Assembly (NCBI GenBank): GCA_002102555.1
Contig: MCFL01000062.1
Location: 62,001-126,000 of the forward strand
Direction: 5' to 3'
DNA length: 64,000 nt
Source: Catenaria anguillulae PL171
Taxonomy: Eukaryota; Blastocladiomycota; Blastocladiomycetes; Blastocladiales; Catenariaceae
A program made the position numbers and the translations under genes. The notes beneath the pieces were generated by a model. That model was not told where the DNA came from. It saw only the letters and a list, made by a program, of their open reading frames with translations, and made no database searches. Shown one piece after another: positions 30,939-39,700 of this stretch; the stretch's first letter is position 1, and each line of letters starts with the position of its first letter.

Positions 30939-32084
30939 CTAACGACGACGACGAGCTGCATGATCCGTGTCGTCCTGGTACCGCATGCCCGACAACCAAC
31001 CCTCATACCCTTCCAAATTGTCAAGCACTTGCTCCCAATTGTCTTGAATGCGAGTCTCTGTCTCCAAGACAAGCTCGAGCGCCTCAAACCGGCGCGCCAA
31101 CGTCTCAATCATGCGCCCAAATTGCTGGTACGCATCCGTGACACGCCGAAACTCTTGGCGAAGCGTCACGAGAGGGGCACGTACTCCCTCGATTGTGTCG
31201 CGAGACAGCGACGACACATTGCGGAGCGCATCAAGAAGACTGTGCGTTGGCTCGAAAACGGGCTGCGTCAACCGCATGATGTCGAGGGGCGGCGGCATTT
31301 GGATCGCCTCCTCAATCTCCAGCTCGCTATGCTCCTCCATGATCCAAGCCGCCCAGATCATCCACACAATGTCGCGCGCCGCGAAATCCGCGCCGTGAAC
31401 CTCCTTGAGACGACGGGCAATGTCTTTGATGACGTTGTTGCTGGGTGCATGGCCACGGGTCGTTTCCGAAAACTCGGAGGCGACGTCCTTCTTGAAGGCT
31501 GTAAAGTCGTCGGCCGTCTTGATCTCGTTGCCATACTTGTTAATCGTGAGCGAAATCTCCTTGGAACCGCTCTTCAACCAGTTCTTGAACTTATTTTCGG
31601 TGATGCGCTCTTGCGTCGTCGATGCTGCTTTGACAAAGTAGTGCTTCTTTGGGCCGACGTAAACTTGAATGTAATCGTCGATTTCGGCGTCCCAGTCACG
31701 GTCGGGCTTGGTGGTGTCGAGAAACCACTTGCCGTCGGGGCCTTTGGTGGCGCGGGCCTTGATGTAACGGTTAAATTGGTTCCAAGCAAATTGAGCGACC
31801 GCTTCATGGTTGGGGACATCGGCGGAATGGTCGTCGACACGCACGGGAGCTCGGTCGCCCGGGTAGTTTTTGACCACGGCGGTGAAGACACATTTGAGCT
31901 CCGTCGGGTTGGATGACGAGGCGGCCGAGGGCGAGGGCGAGCGGGAGGGCGAGCGGGAGGGCGAGCGGGAGGGCGAGCGGGAGGGGGAACGGGAGGGGGA
32001 ACGGGGCGGCGTGCGAGACGAGCCGGTCGGTGCAGAGCGGCCGCGGCCGCGAGACGAGGAGGCCAGGGTCGGAGTGGTTGACAT
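30939..32084 (-). CDS. Transposon-borne protein of unknown function with RS repeat
   Basis: Intronless, 381 residues from MSTTPTLASSSRGRGRS. No family recognised. The N-terminus is Arg/Gly/Ser-rich with about five tandem RSPS units (residues 31-50), then a globular part with Trp and Lys (KARATKGPDGKWFLDTT, YIQVYVGPKKHYFVKAA, ENKFKNWLKSG, HAPSNNVIKDIARRL, DIVWMIWAAWIMEEHSE) and a C-terminal helical region (LRQEFRRVTDAYQQFGRMIE) that looks like a coiled coil. It lies between the two inverted repeats, convergent to the transposase, so it is probably a second element gene. A DNA-binding or nuclear accessory protein is plausible because of the RS tract and basic patches; this is inference. Confidence 0.7.
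   Translation of the reverse strand: MSTTPTLASSSRGRGRSAPTGSSRTPPRSPSRSPSRSPSRSPSRSPSRSPSPSAASSSNPTELKCVFTAVVKNYPGDRAPVRVDDHSADVPNHEAVAQFAWNQFNRYIKARATKGPDGKWFLDTTKPDRDWDAEIDDYIQVYVGPKKHYFVKAASTTQERITENKFKNWLKSGSKEISLTINKYGNEIKTADDFTAFKKDVASEFSETTRGHAPSNNVIKDIARRLKEVHGADFAARDIVWMIWAAWIMEEHSELEIEEAIQMPPPLDIMRLTQPVFEPTHSLLDALRNVSSLSRDTIEGVRAPLVTLRQEFRRVTDAYQQFGRMIETLARRFEALELVLETETRIQDNWEQVLDNLEGYEGWLSGMRYQDDTDHAARRRR
31925..32010. repeat. 12-base minisatellite in the coding region (RSPS units)
   Basis: Tandem GAGCGGGAGGGC-like units on the plus strand encode the RSPS repeats of the minus-strand protein. Confidence 0.85.
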
Positions 32085-32294
32085 GGTGGTTGAAATCAGG
32101 GTTGAAATGCACGAGGACAAGGACAGATCAGGTGCATGCATATCAGTGTATTGCAAATATGAATTGAGGCGTCCAAGGCGCTATTTATTTATTTATTTTT
32201 CTCTTGTTGGTGCCGACGGTTGCGATGTCGGCCTGGCCTGGTCTGTTGAGCTGGAAGTGTGCGGTTTCGTTGACCAAGTTGAGGATGTTCATGG

Positions 32295-32444
32295 AAGGTC
32301 CGCGTGGAAGTAGATGGAAACCGATGGAACACGTCGGTGTTCACCGGTCGCGAGGGGGGTGTTGCATTTTGGAGAACGACGACAATAAAAATCATTTAAT
32401 GTCGACGTTAGCACACAAGACCCTAGGCTCCTCGCAATTCGCAG
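32295..32444 (-). repeat. Right terminal inverted repeat
   Basis: Counterpart of the left repeat; reads CTGCGAATTGCG inward from 32444, with TA at 32445-32446. Identity to the left repeat is patchy, so the element is old or the repeats evolved as promoters. Confidence 0.55.
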
Positions 32445-32450
32445 TATACA

Positions 32451-33554
32451 ATGACCTCTCACCCCAGCGCTACGGAACCAGGCCTGGTCATGCCGCCACC
32501 AGACTCCCGCTTCATTCTGGCCCAGCTCATCGCCATTCCGCCCTCTCAAAATGCACGCATGGCTGCCTACAAGCGCTTCATCAATGCTCCGTCTTCGCTC
32601 ATGCCCCCCGCCGCGACTGGCGGCCAGCAGCCGCCGCATGAAATGCAGCATGTGACCTTGTACGAAATCCGGCTGGCCGATGTTGCTTGGGACTACGAGC
32701 GAGGCAGACCCATGCATCCACTGGCCTTGCGCGTGTGTACCAGTGAGCGAATCGTTGGTGGCGGCGGTGGCAGCGGAGGCGGACGGGCAGTTCCGGACCA
32801 GGGCGTGTGCACTTGTGAGGAAGGAACGTGTTGCGGGATGCCCGGGTCGCCACTGGCACAATCGGCATGTTGTGGCTCGAATGAACCGCTGCAACCGCCT
32901 CGGCCCGCTCACTTGACTGCGAATGGAGACGGCCCGCTTCCGAGGTACGAGTGTGCCACGGGGACATGTGCACCAATCGTGTCGGCTGAAGACCCAGGGG
33001 CTGGCCCACGGTTGCCGAGCTGCTGTGGCGGCGGAGGCGACACCGAAGCGCAAGCAATCGCACCATCGTCAGCAAACCCTCGAACGTGGGCCAACCGCGT
33101 GCTCGTTGGGTTTTTGCGACTCTCATCCACAACATCTTCTGATTCGCCGCCCGCGGCTCAATTGTCAACCCAAGCCAGCCGCGTGATTCCTGGGCGCGAC
33201 CACCACATTCAACTCGATTTCGAACCTGCAGGCCCTGCGATGACAGTGCCTGGTCTCATTCCACACGTTTTCGCCGTCATTGCAACACATATCGTCCGCG
33301 GGGGCGACTCTGACGGGGTGATTTCCAGCATCAAGCGATCCTTCAAGCAGCAGCGACTGGCAAACGGAGATGACCGTGTACTTGTCGCCGTTAGGAAACG
33401 TGACTTGGCCTTGCGTGTGGCTGTCAAGCAGATGGGTTCGTTGTGGGCAGCAGCACCGGCTGCAAAGACGGAGGAAGGCGATGACATGTCCCTTCATGTT
33501 GTTTACGTCGCAAAATTGGCGGATGTACTCACTGCGAGCAGTCATCAAGCGTGA
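32451..33554 (+). CDS. Unknown Cys-rich protein
   Basis: Intronless, 367 residues, start MTSHPSATEPG (or MPPPDSRFILAQ at 32490). No family recognised. The middle (about 110-205) has CC and CxC pairs spaced in a Gly/Pro-rich linker: CTCEEGTCCGMPG, SACCGSNE, ECATGTC, PSCCGGGG; these could bind metal. Flanking parts look folded: MQHVTLYEIRLADVAWDYERG near residue 64 and NRVLVGFLRLSS, then GLIPHVFAVIATHIVRGG and LALRVAVKQMGSLW near the end. The ATG is six bases right of the transposon end, so the native promoter is displaced, the true start is the later ATG, or the gene is driven from the element. Confidence 0.65.
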   Translation: MTSHPSATEPGLVMPPPDSRFILAQLIAIPPSQNARMAAYKRFINAPSSLMPPAATGGQQPPHEMQHVTLYEIRLADVAWDYERGRPMHPLALRVCTSERIVGGGGGSGGGRAVPDQGVCTCEEGTCCGMPGSPLAQSACCGSNEPLQPPRPAHLTANGDGPLPRYECATGTCAPIVSAEDPGAGPRLPSCCGGGGDTEAQAIAPSSANPRTWANRVLVGFLRLSSTTSSDSPPAAQLSTQASRVIPGRDHHIQLDFEPAGPAMTVPGLIPHVFAVIATHIVRGGDSDGVISSIKRSFKQQRLANGDDRVLVAVRKRDLALRVAVKQMGSLWAAAPAAKTEEGDDMSLHVVYVAKLADVLTASSHQA

Positions 33555-33716
33555 ATATCATTGGACTGTCACTCTCTCTCGCTATCACTTCAGCGTCCTT
33601 TTGTGGCGGTGCAAAACCTCTTCTGTACATTGTTTGACGCAATGATACACATGACATTCTCGTTTTCTTCTTGTTGTTCTCGTCGCTCTACAAACACTTC
33701 CTTCATGGGTATCATC

Positions 33717-35191
33717 CTACACGCGCTCCTCCTCGTCCCTTTCCGGAACCTTGTGCATGCGCTCACCTCCATCTTGGCCACTCTCCTTGCGACCCTGCAC
33801 TCGCACCATAAACAGGGCAGCCACCACGGCCACGCCAACCAATCCCACCACCAAAATGGTCAACCACTCTGTGGCGTCATGGCTGACGACTGTCTGAGTG
33901 TGCGTTTGCTCGGCATCCGACGACGACATTGGCGACGCGCGCGAACCTTGGGTGCTGCCCTGGTCCTTCTTGTCGGCGGCAGCGGCAGCGGCAGGAACGT
34001 CAGCGACCTCGGGCAGGTTGGTGTTGAATTGCACTGGGCGGGCAGAGAAGCCGATAAGCTTGGCCACGGCGTTGATTTGGTGCATGGACATGCGGAGCGG
34101 GGTTGCGGCGACAAACCAGTTGACGCCTGTGAAATGAAATGCAGCGTGGTGGTGAGATGGTTGCGATATTCAACGTATTTGAGCGTATGTACCAACCTTC
34201 GTTGCAGGGAGGAACCTGATTTCACGAGCATGAGTGCGATCAGTCAGTTGTGAAGCAAATGAGCACACCGTGAAGAAGCCAGATGCAAGCGCACCGTCAA
34301 GCTGCCCAAGTAATTGAAGTACCCGCCGCGCGCAGGCATCTTCTCAACCTCATTCAAGAACGCCAGCGTCGGCACCACCTTGGACTTGCCCATGCCAGGG
34401 ACATTGGTGAGCAAGTGCATCCACGCCGGGTTGTCCTCCTTGGTCTCCTCAATGAACACACCAAAAACGGCGAGCTTTCCGTCGGCAGATTTGTGGACAA
34501 AATGGATTTCGGCGTCGTAAAACAGGCCGTCGACATGGTGCTCAGAAGGCGTGTGAACTGTGATCAAGCGTTCAACAACAGCGTGAGACACGCGACAGTG
34601 GAAGAAAGCGCGAGACAAAACGATATCGCGCATGCGTCAAGAACCATGGTGGCAACAGATGGGTTACGATAAAACACTGGATAACAGCGTGGCGTTGCCA
34701 CGGCGCGCGGGGCACGCGCAAGAAGAACCGTGCTATCATGGAAAGGAAGCAATGGAAACATACTGTGGAATTGCGCGAGTTGATACTTGACGCCCTTAAC
34801 AACCATGAAACGCTGGTCCTTGTGCTCGTCCACGGGCGTCCACTGGATGGTGTGCTTGGATACCGTCACATTGGATTTGGTCAGCGTCGGCATGTGGATT
34901 TCGGGCCAGTCCTTTTTGTGGATCAGGCTCGAGGCAAAGTTGACGGGCGACTGGAGCTTGCCCTTACCACAAGCCGAGTAGCTTGGGTTGAGTTCACCCC
35001 AGAATTGAGGTGCTGTTGCGATGCAAGCCGTGTCGCCGTAAGTCAAGGAATAAAGAAGAATCACGGGACTCTGTTTACGTACCAGTACGACCGCTGTAGC
35101 TCCAGTCGCTTTTGCCGCCAGCGTCAGCCAGGGCCACGACAGAGGTGGAGGCAAAGATCGCAAGCCAGGAGAAGAGTGCCACCCGATACAT
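33717..35191 (-). CDS. Alpha-class carbonic anhydrase, secreted/membrane-tethered
   Basis: Five exons: 35191-35083, 35012-34764, 34557-34295, 34215-34197 (19 bases) and 34126-33717; 349 residues. Signal peptide MYRVALFSWLAIFASTSVVALA. The fold signature is intact: WSYSGRTGAPQFWGEL, KLQSPVNF, zinc-binding HxH in LAQFHIHTPSEHHVDG and the third His in DAEIHFVHK, then YFNYLGSLTVPPCNEG-VNWFV with the catalytic Thr. The tail has a hydrophilic linker, then EWLTILVVGLVGVAVVAALFMV, one membrane helix, and a charged cytosolic end RVQGRKESGQDGGERMHK. It should hydrate CO2 at the cell surface. The unusually short fourth exon encodes VPPCNE. Phases all agree. Confidence 0.92.
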
Positions 35192-36781
35192 TGTGGGAGA
35201 AAGGTATTGAAGGTATGTCTTGAGGTACATGATCCACAATGAAGTTCGAGAGGGGAAGGAGGGAATCTGGTGCTCTTTATTTATGGGGGAGAGACAGTTC
35301 GCATCGATAATTGGAGGTATACGAAAACGTGCAGTTCCTGCAAACAATCAGGCTCGCTTCCTTCTGCGCAATGGCGTCCTTCCATTTTGCACCACGAGCC
35401 TTGTTCTCGTGCATAGAATCCTTGTTCCTGAAGGACTCCAGGATATTCGAGTGTGTCAAGGCCAAGTCCAGATGCTCTGATCTCGAACACTGTGAACCGC
35501 AATGTTCGAATGGCCATCCAAACTGCATGCGACCACGCAAATGAGCAGTGTACCTAGGTGGTGATACATACACTGCCAGCGCGCTTAGCAATTGAACGTA
35601 TGTGGGTAGGACAGGTATAATTGGTTGCCGCCGTCGTTGAGATCGCATTCGCCAGCGATTCCTACGTTCTTTCCTGTGGGCGGACATGGGCGTGATGTCT
35701 CACTGTCTCACTTCGATTCTAGGTCATCATTCCATCAGGTAAACGGGCAAGGGCCGGGGGCTCCCGTGGGGCATCTGGTGAATCAATCACGCTCTCGCTC
35801 ATGCACGGTCCGATTTGTGCGATGTTCTTTGTGCAGGAAGTCAAGAACCGACAGGTCAGGCGACTGGACACAGTCGCTAGGTGATCGTACAGCGCGAGGT
35901 AGTAGCTGCTTGGACGTTGAAGTGGAGCAGGAAGGCGACAGTCGGTCCTCGGTATGTCCTTGCGAATGTTCAGGCAACATGAATTTTACCACCAGGGGTA
36001 CTAAATCCCACTTCTCAGGATCCGGACATGGGGTGAGTACGGAAAGTGGTTGTGCTTGTCCAGCCAAGACTGGTCGATCGCGACGCCACCAACCAATCTC
36101 ACATGCAAAAGCCACCACAAGCACAGCAGCCAATCAAAGGTCCTCGATCCTCTCACCTTGCTTTCAGGACTGCCATCAGGAACTGGTTGCATCCACTGCA
36201 CCCGCGCCTGGACGCAAGTAACCTCTTACTTTCTTCAAATCCTCATGCCGAGTTGAATTCTCAGACGGGAGCACCAGCATCGACTTGCCACGGTGCCTAT
36301 CGCCATCCATGTATGTCTGCAATGCCATCCTATCACCATGATGGGCGATGCCCGGCGGCTGGCCAAGCAGCCGACGATTGCCTCATTCGTTCCATTGTTA
36401 CAGTCCTGACGCAAAGCGCCGCCGCGCCTCCTGCTTCCTTATTGCCTCCTTCATCGTCATTCACGCAGATATCCGCTCTTGCCATCATTACTTGGTGGCC
36501 CGCCGTGTGTCCTCGTTTCATTTTCCCTTCAATTGCTCAGTTCCATATCGTGTACGTCGGTACTACTATCGACTGAGGGTTCTCATGCTCTGCCCCTTGT
36601 GCAGACCGCAGACGGGTATTGTCGGACGGATGTCACGTTGTTGTTGACCAATGCGCATCGTGTGCAAACTAGACCACCCACCATTCTGTACATCCATCAA
36701 AAAAAGGCCTTCAATTGTATTACAATCAAGCAGCATCTTGCATCATTTCATTCCCCAGATTTCCATTCTTGAATTCGCATC
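35192..36781. other. 1.6 kb without a recognised gene, upstream of the giant gene
   Basis: Several short open frames on both strands (for example 35625-36221 and 36046-36576) show no domain, no matching splice partners and no codon-like composition. It may hold an extended promoter or 5' untranslated exons of the 36.8-48.2 kb gene. Confidence 0.45.
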
Positions 36782-39700
36782 ATGTGTACGCCTTGTCCCG
36801 GTTCTTCTGTCATTCCGACCATCATGTTCTCACCAATTGTCTCGCACCACCGCGGCGTTTTCCTCTCTTTCTTTCGTACTAATTTTTCCAGCTTCCCCTC
36901 TCAATGATGCCGCTGCCACCAAGTCGGTCGCGGACCAGCCGACCGTTTCCGTGATTGCCGCCGACAAGACTGCGGCATCGACCATTGACCAATCGTACGA
37001 GGAGGTGCAAGCCGTGCACAGCGACGATTCTGCTCACACGGGTGTCTCCTCGTCCGCCACTGCCAGTACCGCGCATGAATCCGACTCTGGCTCGTCTGCT
37101 GGCGGCTTTGTTGTCGTTGAAAACGAGGGCGTGTCTCGCTCTGTCGCGTCTCCTGCCCCGCTTCCCGCTATCAATGTGACGATTGAAGAGGAAGAAAAGG
37201 TCCGCCCGCCTGGCATCTACGTTGACAAGCAAGTGTCGTCCGAGTTTGACGGGCCGACCGAGATTGTGACCGAAACGATAACCACGACCACGGTGGGCGA
37301 AGACGGCTCCGTTCACAAGCACGTGGCCAAGAACATCAAGCGCAAGGAAAAGGTTGTGCGCGTGATTCGCCGTCCGTCTGCGGCGTCACTTCATTCGGTT
37401 GCAGCTCAAGAGGCCACCACAGCGTCGACCACATCCCCATCGGGTCATTTGGCGGTCGCTGGCGCTGATAGTGTGCGTCATTTGGAGCAAGAGCAATCGA
37501 CCGCTCACGTACGACCCATTGTGATTTGCGTCTGCTTGGGTTCAAGCTGACTCACTTGCTCTCATGCCCAGGCCCAATCCTCGTCCCTCGATGTTCCCAC
37601 TTCATCGTCCTCCGAGTTGCCTGCGGCGTCCATTGTGGCGAACGCGCCCGAAATCAAGGTCGATATTGCCGAATCCGACAAGCAACGCGCTCCCGGCGTG
37701 TACGTCGACAAGCAAGTGGCCACCGAGTTCGACGGCCCGACCGAAATTATCATTGAAACCGTCACCACGACCACTGTTGGTGAGGATGGCTCTGTCCACA
37801 AGCACGTTGCAAAGAACATCAAGCGCAAGGAAAAGGTGATTCGCGTTGTGCGCCGCCCCTCGGCCGCGTCGCTGCACTCTGTCACTGCTCAGGAGGCTTC
37901 CGCTGCCGCTGCCGCTGCTGGTGCAACCTCGACCACCTCTGCGTCGGGCCATCTGGCTGTCGCTGGTGCGGTCGAGCATCACGCCCACGAGCAGCACTCG
38001 GAATCGGGCTCGTCGTCCATCTCGCTCGTGCAACATCACGGATCGGCCTCGGCTCAACAGGAGCAAGAGCAGTACGACGAGACGGTCTCGCACCAAGAAT
38101 CGACGCAAACCATCGAGTACTCTGCCTCCGACTTGCCGGCGGAATTCCAAGGACTGGCGCCTGGCGTCTATGTCGACACCAAGACCGAAAACTCGCAAGA
38201 AGGGCCCAACGTTGACATCATCACCACGATTACCACAACCATCACGGTGTACGCCAACGGATCCGTCCACAAGCACATTTTGACGCACGTCAAGCGGGTC
38301 GAGCGCATCATTCGCTACATTACCAAGCCGGTGTTGATTGTGGGTGCCGTCACGGAACAATCGTCATCCATGACGTCGGATTCGTCTTTGCAATCAGTTG
38401 CTCAGGCCTCTGCTGCTCATCTCGCAGTTGAGGCTGGCGTGGCGTGCTCCTCTGATTCACAACAGCAGTCTACGACGCTCATTGAGCAATCGGACGCTTC
38501 CATGTCCGTTGAAGAGTCGCAGGTGCAAGTGGTTGTTGCTTCTGATGCTGAGGTTTGTTCATTTCACTGGTGGTCGGGCGTTCGTTGAGGCATTTTACTG
38601 ACCGTCTTTCCATCTTCACAGTCATTGTCTGCGTCTCATGGCGCTATCGCTGTCGTGGATGCTCGCGCGGAGCAGCAAGATGAGCAAGTCGAGCAAGTCG
38701 TGTCCGAATCCGAATCGTCGCAAACCATCCACCTCCTCGCATCGGAATTGACCGCTGAATTGCAGGCCCTCGCCGCGGGTGTTCACGTCGACACAAAGAC
38801 CGAGACCTCGACCGATGGGCCTGACGTGGACGTCATTACGACCATCACCACGACCACGACCGTGTATCCCGACGGCTCGGTTCATAAGCACATTGTCACG
38901 CACATCAAGCGCATTCAACGGATCATTCGTTACATTACCCGCCCCGCCACGGCCGTTCCCTCCATCACTTGCGACGAGTCGTCCCAGTTGGTGTCGCACG
39001 AAACCTCTCAGGCCATGTCCGTGCATGAACAGACCATGACTGCTCCAGGTTCTTCCGGTGAAGCGGCGGTTATTGAGGGCATTCATGTTGGGGCTGGTGC
39101 GTGCACTCTCGAGATTGACTCGTCCGCTGTCACTAGTCAAGTCCAGGCCGATTGCACGACCGAGCAGATCGCCACTTCCGCCGCGTCCTCGTCCACTTCA
39201 TTTGAGAACAATGTCGCCACCGCCGGGTCGTGCGCCGTCATTGCGGAGCAGTCCGAGTCATCGACGGTTGCTACAATCGAGCACGAGCACGTCGCCATCG
39301 CTGGTGCCTCGTCCATTTCTGTCGAGTCCTGTGTGGCCGCGTCAACCACGGCCGTTACGGGTGTGCAGATTGATGCTGCGTCCGAGACGCTCACGTCGCA
39401 AGAGCTTGAAGTCACTTGCCAAGCCCAAGCCGATGAGTACGTGGCCGAACAGGTTGATGTCCAAGTGACGTCTGCCAACGCTTGTGGTTCCGCCGTCCTC
39501 TCTGTTCAAGCATCGTCGTCGACCATTGTTGATCAAGAACAAAATCAGGCCGAGGTGGTCTGTGCTACGTCGTCCGTTGCTCTTGAGCAAGTTGTTGATG
39601 AGGCCACCACGAGCGAGTACGTCAATGTGGTTTCGGATGTTGTTACCGTCTCGGAATCCGCCACCAGTGTCAGTAACTCTGCGGCGTCTTCATCGGCCGA

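Larger units (their letters stand above)
29211..32444. mobile_element. Two-gene DDE (Tc1/mariner-IS630-like) DNA transposon
   Basis: About 3.23 kb. Both ends begin CTGCGAA reading inward and both are flanked outside by TA, the target dinucleotide typical of this superfamily. The inverted ends stay alignable inward for about 150 bases with divergence (shared ATTGTCG, CAAAAYGCAACA, GGTGAACAC, TTCCATCG). Inside are a transposase gene (+) near the left end and a second gene (-) near the right end, convergent, the two coding ends about 100 bases apart. The right end lies six bases before the ATG of the next gene. Confidence 0.62.

Noticed and set aside
35625-36576. Open frames of up to 198 codons upstream of the giant gene
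   Set aside because: Low-information Ser/Arg/Pro/His composition, no splice partners that give a sensible protein.
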